From an uncultured Sphingomonadales bacterium (GTDB lineage Bacteria > Pseudomonadota > Alphaproteobacteria > Sphingomonadales > Sphingomonadaceae): DNA of 59,863 nt. Every line of letters begins with the position of its first letter. Positions within the stretch are counted from its first letter, which is position 1. The position numbers and the translations under genes are program-made. The stretch spans positions 1-59,863 of the forward strand of contig CAIPUN010000074.1 of assembly GCA_903868245.1 (NCBI GenBank), given 5' to 3'. The notes beneath the pieces are model-generated. The model did no database searches. It saw only the letters and a program-made list of their open reading frames with translations, and was not told the DNA's origin. Of this stretch, positions 32,050 through 40,617 are shown piece by piece.

Positions 32050-33231
32050 ATGAGGCCCGCTGCGCGCCTGCAATCGGCGATTGAGCTAGTTGACCAAATC
32101 ATCCTTGCGGCCCGCGATGGCGGCGCATCTGCGGACCAGATTGCCAAACGCTTTTTTGCCGAGCGGCGTTATGCGGGGTCCAAGGACCGTCGCGCTGTGC
32201 GCGATTTGGCGTGGGGTGTCATCCGGCGTTTTGGCAAGCGCCCTGCGACTGCACGCTCGGCCTTCGCCGCAATGGCGGATGCCGATCCGGAACTGGCCGC
32301 TTTGTTCGACGGCAGCGATTATGGCCCGGCGGTCATTGACCCAGCAGAGGCGCGTTCGACGGGCGGTGCTTTGCCCAAATGGATTAAGCCTTTATTCTCC
32401 GCCCACATCGATGAAACCGAGCAAGCATCCTTGCTCGATCGCGCACCCATGGACTTAAGGGTCAACGCGTTAAAGGCCGGGCGGGAGGAAGTTGCGGCTT
32501 TGTTGCCAGAAGCGGAAATATTGCCAGCGCTCGACTTTGCGCTGCGCTTGCCCGGTGGTACCGCAATCGACAGCCATCCGGCTGTTGAAAATGGGCAGGT
32601 TGAAATTCAAGATTTGGGAAGCCAGCTCATCGTTGAGGCGTGTCAGGCCAAGGGGCTGGGTATGGTGCTTGACCTTTGCGCTGGTGCGGGGGGCAAGACG
32701 CTTGCCTTAGCAGCGGCAATGCGCAACGCAGGTCGCCTGATAGCGACCGACACCAACCGCAACCGTCTGGACCAGTTACAGCCACGCGCCGCGCGGGCAG
32801 GGGCAAGTAATGTTGAAACGCGTTTATTAAATCCTAATAAAGAGAAGGACATGTTGTCTGATCTTAAGGATAAATGTGATCTTGTTCTAATCGACGCACC
32901 TTGTTCAGGCAGTGGCACTTGGCGGCGGAACCCCGAAACGCGCTGGCGCTTGGATGCTGCACGGTTGAAGCGCGTGGTCGATGAACAAGCCAAGCTGTTG
33001 GACATTGGTTCGGAAATGGTCGCGCGTGGCGGGCATTTAGTCTATGCGGTATGCTCGCTCATCGAAAATGAGGGCAAGGGGCAAGTGGCAGCGTTCTTGA
33101 AATCGCATAATGGCTGGCGCGCGGTGGATGCTGGTGTTTCCATGGGGCGTGCCGATGGAGACGGTGTGCTGTTGACGCCTTTACATGACGGCAGCGACGG
33201 ATTTTTCTTCGCGAGGCTCCAAAAGCTGTGA
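32050..33231 (+). CDS. RsmB/NOP-family RNA cytosine-5 methyltransferase
   Basis: SAM-dependent m5C methyltransferase, probably on 16S rRNA. The 393 residues have an N-terminal helical domain resembling NusB/RsmB (RFFAERRYAGSKDRRAVRDL). The Rossmann core follows: motif I VLDLCAGAGGKTLALAA, motif IV LIDAPCSGSGTWRRNPETRW with the release cysteine, and motif VI VYAVCSLIENEG with the catalytic cysteine. The target base is not known. It starts four bases after guaB and its stop overlaps a possible GTG of the next gene. Confidence 0.88.
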   Translation: MRPAARLQSAIELVDQIILAARDGGASADQIAKRFFAERRYAGSKDRRAVRDLAWGVIRRFGKRPATARSAFAAMADADPELAALFDGSDYGPAVIDPAEARSTGGALPKWIKPLFSAHIDETEQASLLDRAPMDLRVNALKAGREEVAALLPEAEILPALDFALRLPGGTAIDSHPAVENGQVEIQDLGSQLIVEACQAKGLGMVLDLCAGAGGKTLALAAAMRNAGRLIATDTNRNRLDQLQPRAARAGASNVETRLLNPNKEKDMLSDLKDKCDLVLIDAPCSGSGTWRRNPETRWRLDAARLKRVVDEQAKLLDIGSEMVARGGHLVYAVCSLIENEGKGQVAAFLKSHNGWRAVDAGVSMGRADGDGVLLTPLHDGSDGFFFARLQKL

Positions 33232-33266
33232 TAGCGAAGCGAACCGAAAATTTTTGGATAAAATGT

Positions 33267-33794
33267 ATGCGTTTTTCACCCGCGGCGATTGCTTTGTCAT
33301 TCACGCTCGCCATTATGTCGAGCGCCAGCATTAGCGGCCGGGCGGACAAGGACATTGATACGCGGTCGATCGCTTTGGTTAAAACCGGCGATGAAGAAGC
33401 CAGCGCGGGCCGTGTAGATAGCGCAATAGGTTGGTATGAATCTGCGCTCGCGGTCGACCCGCGCAACCGCGCCGCTTATGTCGCCATGGCGCGCGCCGTA
33501 AAAACGCAAGGATTGAACGGTAAGGCCATCAGCTTTTATACAGAAGCGTTGGAGATTGATCCCAATTACCAGATCGCATTGGCCGAGCAAGCTGATGCCT
33601 TTATTGCCAAAGGCGCGCTGGAACAGGCGCGCAAGAATATGGCCCGGCTGACGACGGTGTGTCGCACAGATTGCGCCTCTGTTGCCCGCTTGTCTATCGC
33701 TATCGATGCAGCGTCACGTAAGGAACAGGCGCAGGCAAGTGCCATTGACTTAAAAACGAAATTGGGCGCAATGCCGGAGCCTCAGGCGAATTGA
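33267..33794 (+). CDS. Exported TPR-repeat protein
   Basis: A 175-residue protein with an N-terminal signal peptide (MRFSPAAIALSFTLAIMSSASISG) followed by at least two tetratricopeptide repeats. These include the segments AGRVDSAIGWYESALAVDPR and GLNGKAISFYTEALEIDPNY, then a third, weaker one containing ALEQARKNMARL. TPR proteins hold partner proteins; the partner is unknown. I start at ATG 33267 to put the signal peptide first; a GTG at 33228 overlapping the methyltransferase stop would add 13 charged residues. Probably the last gene of the guaB transcript. Confidence 0.75.
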   Translation: MRFSPAAIALSFTLAIMSSASISGRADKDIDTRSIALVKTGDEEASAGRVDSAIGWYESALAVDPRNRAAYVAMARAVKTQGLNGKAISFYTEALEIDPNYQIALAEQADAFIAKGALEQARKNMARLTTVCRTDCASVARLSIAIDAASRKEQAQASAIDLKTKLGAMPEPQAN

Positions 33795-33798
33795 TCGC

Positions 33799-34284
33799 CT
33801 AAATCAGGTCGGCAAATTCAGCGAGAATATTCTCATATAGCCGCTTTTTAAAAGGCACGATGAGTACCGGCACCATATGTGCATCCACCCATTGCCAGCT
33901 GGTGAATTCCTGATGCGCGGTATCAATATTGATATCGGCATCACTGCCCTTGAACCGCATCAGAAACCAGATTTGCCGCTGGCCGCGATATTTGCCCTTC
34001 CAGATCCGCCCAATCATATCATCGGGTAAATCGTAGAAATGTTCTTCTTTGCTGCGGGCAAGAATGTCGACCAGGTCTGCGCGGACGCCGGTTTCTTCGA
34101 ACAATTCGCGTAAAGCCGCGGTTTCCGCGTCCTCGCCATCGTCAATGCCGCCCTGTGGCATCTGCCATGCGTCAGTACCTTCGGGCCGGTCAATGCGCTG
34201 CCCCACGAAAATCTTGCCGTGCATATTGGCAAGCATAATTCCCGCGCAGGGGCGGTAAGGAAGGTCGTCAAAACGAGCGGTCAT
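33799..34284 (-). CDS. rppH: RNA pyrophosphohydrolase (Nudix)
   Basis: Removes pyrophosphate from triphosphorylated 5' ends of mRNA, preparing them for RNase E decay. The 161 residues show the start YRPCAGIMLANMHGKIFVGQR, WQMPQGGIDDGED and the Nudix box GGIDDGEDAETAALRELFEE followed by TGV. PQGGID and WFLMRF are typical of RppH rather than other Nudix enzymes. It converges with the TPR gene, four bases apart, and its start overlaps the stop of the upstream esterase gene by four bases. Confidence 0.92.
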   Translation of the reverse strand: MTARFDDLPYRPCAGIMLANMHGKIFVGQRIDRPEGTDAWQMPQGGIDDGEDAETAALRELFEETGVRADLVDILARSKEEHFYDLPDDMIGRIWKGKYRGQRQIWFLMRFKGSDADINIDTAHQEFTSWQWVDAHMVPVLIVPFKKRLYENILAEFADLI

Positions 34285-35240
34285 CGGGCGGGCGATACTT
34301 CAGCGAGCATGATTTTTAAAGCATTGATATAGCCTTCAACATCGGCCTGAACCGACGGAATGGCTTGGCGAATGTTGATATGGCCGTGGATGTTGCCATC
34401 GGCGCTGATATGCAGGACTTTAACGCCCGCTTGTTTCAGCTTTTCGACATAAGCAAGCCCCTGGTCGCGCAAGGGGTCTAAGCTGGCCGTGGTCACCAGG
34501 CTAGGCGGCATGCCTTCTTGCGGGAAGTTAAGCGGTTCAGAACGATAGTCACCCGGCACCGCCGCATGGCCTTCGCCGAAATAGGTCATGGCCTCTTCGG
34601 TCAGCAAATAGCCATTGGCAAATTCGCGCATACTTGGCCAATCGGGGTCAAGCGTAACGACAGGGTAAATGGGAAACTGCACCAATACGGGCACAGCCGC
34701 AGGTTTGTCGCGCAATGCCATGCTGGTCACAATCGTGAGATTGCCACCCGCGCTATCGCCGGATGTGATGAGGCCGGTCACCTTTAGGCCCAATTCTGCT
34801 GGGCTGGACGCAATCCAGCGCGTTGCGGCTTCGCAATCTTCGGCAGGGGCTGGGAAGGGATGTTCTGGAGATAGGCGATAATCGATAGAAATGACCGGCA
34901 GGTCGAGCAAACGCGCAACTTCGGCGCAATAAGGCTCATAGGTATACAGGCTGCCAATCACGAAGCCGCCGCCATGGTAAAACACCATGACCGGGCCAGG
35001 GTCCCGATCGGCGCGGCTGTCATAAACCCGTGCGGGAATCGTTCCTGCGGGGCCGGGAATGTCTATATCGCGAATGACGGAAAGTTCACCCACGGGCGCA
35101 TCAGCGACATCGCGCATCGCAGACGTGATCGCACGCGCTTCAACAGCGGGCACTTCCCAAAATTTCGGACCGGGAACCGCATTTAGAAATTGCAGGAACA
35201 AGGCCACATCGGGGCGCACAAAGGGTGTTGCTTCAGTCAT
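34281..35240 (-). CDS. Alpha/beta hydrolase of the hormone-sensitive lipase (HSL) family
   Basis: Carboxylesterase-like enzyme, 319 residues. It has the oxyanion-hole HGGGFVIGS, the nucleophile elbow GDSAGGN, and a late catalytic Asp and His (SLDPLRDQG; NIHGHIN), so the triad appears complete. No signal peptide; cytoplasmic. ATG 35240 has GGAG six bases before it; in-frame starts further up (to 35306) lack this. The substrate is unknown. It overlaps rppH by four bases, so both are on one leftward transcript. Confidence 0.87.
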   Translation of the reverse strand: MTEATPFVRPDVALFLQFLNAVPGPKFWEVPAVEARAITSAMRDVADAPVGELSVIRDIDIPGPAGTIPARVYDSRADRDPGPVMVFYHGGGFVIGSLYTYEPYCAEVARLLDLPVISIDYRLSPEHPFPAPAEDCEAATRWIASSPAELGLKVTGLITSGDSAGGNLTIVTSMALRDKPAAVPVLVQFPIYPVVTLDPDWPSMREFANGYLLTEEAMTYFGEGHAAVPGDYRSEPLNFPQEGMPPSLVTTASLDPLRDQGLAYVEKLKQAGVKVLHISADGNIHGHINIRQAIPSVQADVEGYINALKIMLAEVSPAR

Positions 35241-35397
35241 CCTATTCTCCATATCGGCCGCGTGATAGGGCGGTGCGCCGGACAGGTCCAGCATATTGGG
35301 TCGCAAGAAGATGTGGTTCGCGCCGCGGGGTGAAGAAAATCAGCATAGCGATAACGCCGTATTGCCATTCCGGCACCATTCCGCCAGCAGCGGCCAT

Positions 35398-36357
35398 ATG
35401 GATAATCTCACACATAGCCTTGTCGGCGCGTTGATTGGTCAGACGGGCTTAAAGCGGAAAACTGGGCTTGCGATGCCGACGCTGATAATCGCGGCGAACA
35501 TCCCTGACATCGACGCGGTAGCAACATTGCTAGGCGGGCAACAGCATCTCGCCTTGCGGCGCGGGTTGACGCATGGACCGATTGCAATGTTGGTCTTGCC
35601 GCTCATATTGTGGGGTATCATGCTGTGGTTTGACCGCTGGCAGGCCCAGCGTGGAAAACGACCCGAAAAACGGCTGCCTTTGCATAAGGGCTGGCTGCTT
35701 GCCTTGGCATATATCGGCTGCCTCAGCCATCCCTTGTTTGATTGGTTCAACAGCTATGGCATCCGCTTGTTGGAACCCTTTTCTAGCCAGTGGTTCTATG
35801 GCGATACTTTGTTCATCATTGATATCTGGTTGTGGGCTGCGCTGATCGCGGGTGTCTGGATTTCACGGCGGCGTGAACGGCACGGCACAAGCTGGCGCGC
35901 ACCGGCTTTAGTGAGCTTCACGGCCATCTGCGCCTATATTCTGGTCAACGGCCTGATAACGAACCGCGCGGAGCAATTGACGGCGGAGTCCGTGCAGCAA
36001 AAGCATGATATTGTGCCCACCCTCATCGTAGCAAACCCCGTTCCTGTCCAATTTTGGAAGCGGGAAATGCTGTGGCGTAATGACAGACTTTATGGGCAGG
36101 GCATCTATACCGCTTTCAGCACCGTCCGTATCGATAACACGGTGCGGGCGCATTATATGGGCGTGGAAGATAAAAAGGCGTTTGCGGCGAATGTGACTGC
36201 GCAGTCGCCATTCTTATTCTGGGCACGCATGCCTGTGGCGCAGATTATAGCTGAAAACGACAAAAAGGCGTTAAAAGTGTCGGACCAACGCTTTGTCGAC
36301 CCGATGGTCGGTGATCGCTTTTCTGAGACTTTTCCGATCGGAGATGACGGCAAATGA
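35398..36357 (+). CDS. YdjM-type membrane-bound metal-dependent hydrolase family protein
   Basis: A 319-residue inner-membrane protein. The N-terminus MDNLTHSLVGALIGQTG, the NIPDIDAV motif, RRGLTHGP and SHPLFDWFNSYG give the His/Asp pattern of the LexA-regulated YdjM/DUF457 family, probably a metal site near the membrane. About five hydrophobic helices occupy residues 45-185; the last third is soluble. I start at ATG 35398, where the family's HS/LVGA motif begins. The stop overlaps the phrB start in an ATGA. The biochemical function is not established. Confidence 0.83.
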   Translation: MDNLTHSLVGALIGQTGLKRKTGLAMPTLIIAANIPDIDAVATLLGGQQHLALRRGLTHGPIAMLVLPLILWGIMLWFDRWQAQRGKRPEKRLPLHKGWLLALAYIGCLSHPLFDWFNSYGIRLLEPFSSQWFYGDTLFIIDIWLWAALIAGVWISRRRERHGTSWRAPALVSFTAICAYILVNGLITNRAEQLTAESVQQKHDIVPTLIVANPVPVQFWKREMLWRNDRLYGQGIYTAFSTVRIDNTVRAHYMGVEDKKAFAANVTAQSPFLFWARMPVAQIIAENDKKALKVSDQRFVDPMVGDRFSETFPIGDDGK

Positions 36358-37751
36358 CAGCGCCAGTAATACTCTGGTTCCGCCGCGATTTACGCCTTTC
36401 GGATCAACCCGCATTGGCAGCTGCGGTGGCCAGCGGCGCGCCGATTATTCCGCTCTACATTCTTGATGATGACACGCCAAAGCATCGCAAGATGGGTGCT
36501 GCATCGCGTTGGTGGTTGCACCATAGCCTGACGGCTCTGGATACGGATTTGCAGGCGCTTGGGTCAAAGCTCATCCTACGGGCGGGTAAATCTGACGAGA
36601 TTTTGCGCACGCTGGTCGCAGAGACCGATGCGTCTGCCATTCATTGCATCCGCCATTATGAACCATGGTGGCGCAATGCCGAAAAAGCGGTTGCAAACGC
36701 ATTGGGCGAGGGCACTGCGTTTGTTTGCCATGACGGCAATTATCTGCTCCCCGCAGGCAGCGTGACCACGGGCAGCGGCGGGCAGTATAAAATTTACACG
36801 CCGTTCATGCGCGCTCTGTGGCAGCATATGCCGCCACCCGTGCAGCATTCTGCGCCGACAAAAATCCCCGCGCCGGACAGTTGGCCGGAGAGCGACAGCC
36901 TGTCCGAATGGAACTTGCTGCCGACGAAGCCCGATTGGTCGGGTGGCATGTCCGAAATGTGGACGCCCGGTGAAGCGGGTGCAAAGGGACGGCTCGCGGG
37001 GTTTGTTGATAAGGCGAAGTTTTACGACGAGAAACGCAACCTGCCGTCCGTAGAAGGCTCCTCCTTTCTGTCCCCGCATTTGCACTTTGGCGAGATTTCG
37101 CCTGCGGCCTGCTGGCACGCCACTATGGATCAGGGCGGATCGGTGGATGTATTCCTAAAAGAGCTGGTCTGGCGCGATTATGCGCAAAATGTCATTGTCC
37201 AGATGCCCGAATATGGCGCAAAGAATGCGCGCGATGCCTTCGATAAGTTCCCTTGGCGTGACTTATCCGACCCGGCGGTGAAGGCGGATTTTAGTGCGTG
37301 GACCAAGGGGCGGACGGGCTATCCCATCGTCGATGCCGGTATGCGGCAATTATGGGCAACGGGTTGGATGCACAACCGCGTGCGCATGATTGCGGCATCC
37401 TTCTTGGTCAAACATTTGCTGATTGACTGGCGCGAAGGTGAAAAGTGGTTTTGGGATACTTTGGTCGATGCCGATTATGGCAGCAATAGCGTCAATTGGC
37501 AGTGGACCGCTGGCACGGGAGTAGACAGCAACATGTTCGTGCGCATCATGGCGCCCTTGTCGCAGTCTGAGAAATTCGATGCCGCACGCTATATCCGTGA
37601 TTGGGTGCCTGAATTGGCAGCGTTGCAGGAGCCCTATATTCACGATCCCGATGAATATGGCGCGCGTCCGAACGGCTATCCACGGAAAATCATTGGTCAC
37701 AAAGCCGCGCGTGAACGCGCGTTACAGGCGCATGCGGTGGTGAAGGGATAG
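36354..37751 (+). CDS. phrB: Deoxyribodipyrimidine photolyase (CPD photolyase)
   Basis: Light-driven repair of cyclobutane pyrimidine dimers using FADH- and an antenna cofactor. The 465 residues have the N-terminal photolyase domain (ILWFRRDLRLSDQPAL) and the C-terminal FAD-binding domain with LVWRDYAQNV, GRTGYPIVDAGMRQLWATGW, MHNRVRMIAASFLVKHLLIDW and DADYGSNSVNWQWTAG. The class I photolyase tryptophans around WQW are present. It overlaps the YdjM-like gene by four bases. Downstream is a REP-like element and tandem repeat, then the convergent SDR gene. Confidence 0.95.
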   Translation: MTAPVILWFRRDLRLSDQPALAAAVASGAPIIPLYILDDDTPKHRKMGAASRWWLHHSLTALDTDLQALGSKLILRAGKSDEILRTLVAETDASAIHCIRHYEPWWRNAEKAVANALGEGTAFVCHDGNYLLPAGSVTTGSGGQYKIYTPFMRALWQHMPPPVQHSAPTKIPAPDSWPESDSLSEWNLLPTKPDWSGGMSEMWTPGEAGAKGRLAGFVDKAKFYDEKRNLPSVEGSSFLSPHLHFGEISPAACWHATMDQGGSVDVFLKELVWRDYAQNVIVQMPEYGAKNARDAFDKFPWRDLSDPAVKADFSAWTKGRTGYPIVDAGMRQLWATGWMHNRVRMIAASFLVKHLLIDWREGEKWFWDTLVDADYGSNSVNWQWTAGTGVDSNMFVRIMAPLSQSEKFDAARYIRDWVPELAALQEPYIHDPDEYGARPNGYPRKIIGHKAARERALQAHAVVKG

Positions 37752-37773
37752 AACCATCCGCCTATTTGCGTTC

Positions 37774-37842
37774 GTCATTCTGAACTTGTTTCAGGATAAC
37801 GAACCAATGTCGCTTGTTATCCTGAAACAAGTTCAGGATGAC
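37774..37842. repeat. REP-like paired stem-loop element, copy 1
   Basis: Two 27-base arms, 37774-37800 and 37816-37842, are inverted copies of each other matching at 26 of 27 positions around a 15-base spacer. Each arm is itself a small hairpin: an 8-bp stem of the form ATCCTGAA / TTCAGGAT around the five-base loop ACAAG (CTTGT on the other strand). It sits between convergent phrB and the SDR gene, where it could also end transcripts. Confidence 0.9.
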
Positions 37843-37907
37843 GAGGGGTGTTCAGGATGACGAGGGGTGTTCCGGATGACGAGGGTCGTTCCGGATGACG
37901 ATCAGTG
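37832..37907. repeat. 19-bp tandem repeat, four units
   Basis: Units at 37832-37850, 37851-37869, 37870-37888 and 37889-37907. The first two are identical (TTCAGGATGACGAGGGGTG), the third differs at three positions, and the last diverges at its end. The unit begins with the terminal part of REP copy 1's right arm (TTCAGGATGAC), so the array probably grew from that arm by slippage. It ends four bases before the SDR stop codon. Confidence 0.9.
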
Positions 37908-37911
37908 ACGC

Positions 37912-38622
37912 TTAACCCGCAACTACCAACCGATGCCCTGTGGCAAACTCGGTCTGCAGCATCTTCAATATCGCATCCGCAACAACCGATGGTTCTTTGA
38001 CCGTGGAAGGATCTTCGCCCGGATAGGCCTTCGCCCGCATCGCAGTGCGCGTGCGACCAGGGTCGACAATTGCGGCGCGGACTTGCGACAGGTTTTTGAC
38101 CTCATCGCCATAGCTTTGAACCAAATTCTCCAACGCCGCCTTTGATGCGCCATATGCGCCCCAAAACGCACGGGGGCTTGCGCCAACCGAGGACGTTAAT
38201 GCAACCAATCGGCCAGCGTCACTTTTGCGCAACAATGCGTCGAACGATGCGATCATCACTTGCTGTGCTGTGACGTTCAATGTGAACAATCGTGCAAATT
38301 CTGCGCCATCAATCGTGGGTACCGGACTTAAGGTTCCAAGCATAGCAGCGTTCAAGACAAGGATATCGAGCTTGCCCCAACGCTCTGTGACTGCCGCGGC
38401 AAGACGGGCTATGCTGTCGCCATCGGTTAAATCGAGCGGGGCAATAGTGGCACTGCCGCCAGCAGCAAAAATTGCGTCTTCAACCGCCTCAAGGTCTTTG
38501 GCCGTCCGCGCGGTCAAAATCACATGCGCGCCTTGCGCCGCTAATGCTGTAGCCGTCGCCGCACCAATTCCCCGACTTGCACCGGTTACCAGCGCAATCT
38601 TACCTGCAAATGCGTTCGTCAT
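37912..38622 (-). CDS. Short-chain dehydrogenase/reductase (SDR)
   Basis: NAD(P)-dependent oxidoreductase of the classical SDR family, 236 residues. It has the cofactor motif TGASRGIG (14-21), LVLNAAM (the NAG-type motif), the catalytic Ser in ALTSSVG and Tyr/Lys in YGASK. The substrate is unknown. purF is the upstream neighbour on the same strand: its stop at 38625 is two bases before this start at 38622, so they are co-transcribed. Confidence 0.9.
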   Translation of the reverse strand: MTNAFAGKIALVTGASRGIGAATATALAAQGAHVILTARTAKDLEAVEDAIFAAGGSATIAPLDLTDGDSIARLAAAVTERWGKLDILVLNAAMLGTLSPVPTIDGAEFARLFTLNVTAQQVMIASFDALLRKSDAGRLVALTSSVGASPRAFWGAYGASKAALENLVQSYGDEVKNLSQVRAAIVDPGRTRTAMRAKAYPGEDPSTVKEPSVVADAILKMLQTEFATGHRLVVAG

Positions 38623-38624
38623 AT

Positions 38625-40082
38625 TTATGCCAGTTTTTGCTCGCTAAGCATCATGAGGTCGCCTGTCGCATGCTCCTCATGGTCGGTCAGGGTAGTGGGA
38701 TAATCGCCCGTGAAGCACGCATCGCAATATTGCGGTGTGTCCGCATGGCGCGAATCTTCGCCAAGCGCGCGATACAGGCCGTCGATGGACAAAAACGCGA
38801 GGCTGTCGGCCTGAATAAACTGGCGCATTTCTTCAACATCCATGCGGCTGGCGAGCAGCTTGGAGCGTTCGGGCGTGTCGACGCCGTAAAAACAACTGTT
38901 CATAGTGGGCGGGCTTGCAATGCGCATATGCACTTCGGCGGCACCAGCCTCGCGCATCATCTGCACGATTTTCAGGGACGTTGTACCGCGCACAATGGAA
39001 TCATCGATAAGGACGATGCGTTTGCCGGCAACCAAATTTCTGTTGGCATTATGCTTTAACTTAACACCCAAATGGCGAACGCCGTCGCCGGGCTGAATGA
39101 AAGTGCGACCGACATAATGCGAACGGATGATGCCCAGTTCAAACGGGATTTTGGCCGCTTCGGCATAACCAATGGCCGCTGGCGTGCCGCTGTCGGGCAC
39201 GGGAATGACATAGTCGACATCAACGCCATTTTCCCGCGCGAGTTCCGCGCCAATCGCCTTGCGAACCGAATAGACGCTGATGCCTTCAACGATTGAGTCT
39301 GGGCGTGAGAAATAGACATGCTCAAAGATGCAGGGGCGTTGTGAAATGGGAATGAACGGCTTGTGCGAATGAATTTCCGTTCCACGCACCACAACCAATT
39401 CGCCAGGTTCCACCGAACGGATATACTCCGCGCCCACGATATCTAGCGCGACGGTTTCAGAAGCAAAGATGATAGTGTCGCCAAGCTTGCCCATGACCAA
39501 TGGTCGAATGCCCAACGGGTCGCGGCAGGCAATCATGCCCTCTGTCGTGAGGCATAGGAGCGAATAGGCGCCCTCAACGCGCTTCAGCGCGTCAATCAAA
39601 CGGTCGAGCAAGGTCCGGTAGCCGGAGGTCGCGACCAAATGAATGATCACTTCTGTGTCGGACGTCGACTGGAAAATGGAACCACGACGCACAAGGTCGC
39701 GGCGCAGGGTCATTGCGTTCGAAATATTGCCATTATGCGCAATAGCGAACCCGCCCGTGGCAAGATCGGCATATAAAGGCTGCACATTGCGCAGCGATGT
39801 CTCGCCTGTTGTGGAATAACGCACATGACCAATTGCACATCGTCCGACGAGGCCACCGATGATTTCTTCACGGTCAAAATTGCCCGCGACATGGCCCATC
39901 GCCCGATGGGTGTGGAAATCATGGTCGTCAAAGCTGGTGATACCCGCAGCCTCTTGGCCGCGATGTTGGAGCGCGTGGAGGCCAAGCGCCACCATGGCAG
40001 AGGCGCCTTCGGTGTCATAGACACCGAAAATTCCGCACTCCTCGCGAAGTTTGTCGTCATCAAAAGGGTCGGTGGTCAGCAT
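38625..40082 (-). CDS. purF: Amidophosphoribosyltransferase
   Basis: Makes 5-phosphoribosylamine from PRPP and glutamine, the first step of purine synthesis. The N-terminal Ntn-glutaminase begins CGIFGVYDTEGAS after a short propeptide (MLTTDPFDDDKLREE), so Cys16 would become the N-terminal nucleophile after processing. The C-terminal phosphoribosyltransferase domain has the PRPP loop VLIDDSIVRGTTS. I chose ATG 40082 (485 residues); an in-frame start at 40166 would lengthen the propeptide by 28 residues. Divergent from hisI and co-transcribed with the SDR gene. Confidence 0.95.
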   Translation of the reverse strand: MLTTDPFDDDKLREECGIFGVYDTEGASAMVALGLHALQHRGQEAAGITSFDDHDFHTHRAMGHVAGNFDREEIIGGLVGRCAIGHVRYSTTGETSLRNVQPLYADLATGGFAIAHNGNISNAMTLRRDLVRRGSIFQSTSDTEVIIHLVATSGYRTLLDRLIDALKRVEGAYSLLCLTTEGMIACRDPLGIRPLVMGKLGDTIIFASETVALDIVGAEYIRSVEPGELVVVRGTEIHSHKPFIPISQRPCIFEHVYFSRPDSIVEGISVYSVRKAIGAELARENGVDVDYVIPVPDSGTPAAIGYAEAAKIPFELGIIRSHYVGRTFIQPGDGVRHLGVKLKHNANRNLVAGKRIVLIDDSIVRGTTSLKIVQMMREAGAAEVHMRIASPPTMNSCFYGVDTPERSKLLASRMDVEEMRQFIQADSLAFLSIDGLYRALGEDSRHADTPQYCDACFTGDYPTTLTDHEEHATGDLMMLSEQKLA

Positions 40083-40192
40083 ATATCGAATCCCGCTGCG
40101 CTTCGCTGTGACGCCTATAGGCATGGCTGTTACAATTGTCTCCCCCTTGTCGTGCGATTGTGACAAAGAAAATGTTGGCGAGGCAAAGATGC

Positions 40193-40209
40193 TTGGGTTA
40201 CGAACCCAA
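40193..40209 (+). promoter_or_regulatory. Perfect 7-bp hairpin directly before the hisI start codon
   Basis: TTGGGTT (40193-40199), loop ACG, AACCCAA (40203-40209), ending one base before the hisI ATG at 40211. There is no separate Shine-Dalgarno sequence, so the hairpin occupies the ribosome-binding position. It also lies inside an 18-codon reading frame beginning at ATG 40189 (with GAGG upstream) that overlaps the hisI start out of frame. Confidence 0.5.
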
Positions 40210-40210
40210 T

Positions 40211-40570
40211 ATGACCGACGAACGAGAGAGCGGATCGACGCTTGACCCCAAATATGATGCCAATGGACTGGTGACTGCTGTCATCACCGATGAAGCCGAT
40301 GGCGCCGTGTTAATGGTGGGGCATATGAATGCAGAGGCGCTAGCGAAAAGCATCGAAACGCGCACGGCTGTGTTTTTCTCGCGCAGCCGTCAGCGCCTTT
40401 GGCAAAAGGGCGAAAGCAGCGGCAATGTCTTGCATATTGTCGATATGCGCATCGATTGCGATCAAGATGCCCTTTGGATTATCGCGCGGCCGCGAGGTCC
40501 GACGTGCCATACCGGCGCAAGAAGCTGCTTTTATCGTAAGGTGACCGATGGCGGGTTGGAACCCGTTTGA
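40211..40570 (+). CDS. hisI: Phosphoribosyl-AMP cyclohydrolase
   Basis: Third step of histidine synthesis: opens the adenine ring of phosphoribosyl-AMP. The 119 residues have the family core LMVGHMNAEALAKSIETR, FFSRSRQRLWQKGESSGN and the zinc-cysteine region D-x-D-x-D (DMRIDCDQDALW) with CHTGARSCFYR. Mono-functional, without the HisE domain. ATG 40211 gives the usual short N-terminus; ATG 40172 is in frame but adds an unlike segment. It stands alone among non-histidine genes, facing away from purF. A hairpin covers its ribosome site. Confidence 0.93.
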   Translation: MTDERESGSTLDPKYDANGLVTAVITDEADGAVLMVGHMNAEALAKSIETRTAVFFSRSRQRLWQKGESSGNVLHIVDMRIDCDQDALWIIARPRGPTCHTGARSCFYRKVTDGGLEPV

Positions 40571-40617
40571 AAGCGGCGGCGATGCTGCGGGAGCGGCACG
40601 GGATGCTTAGCCTGACC

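Noticed and set aside
37832-37907. Tandem repeats considered as a CRISPR array
   Set aside because: Units are contiguous 19-mers without spacers, no cas genes are near, and the unit derives from the adjacent REP arm.
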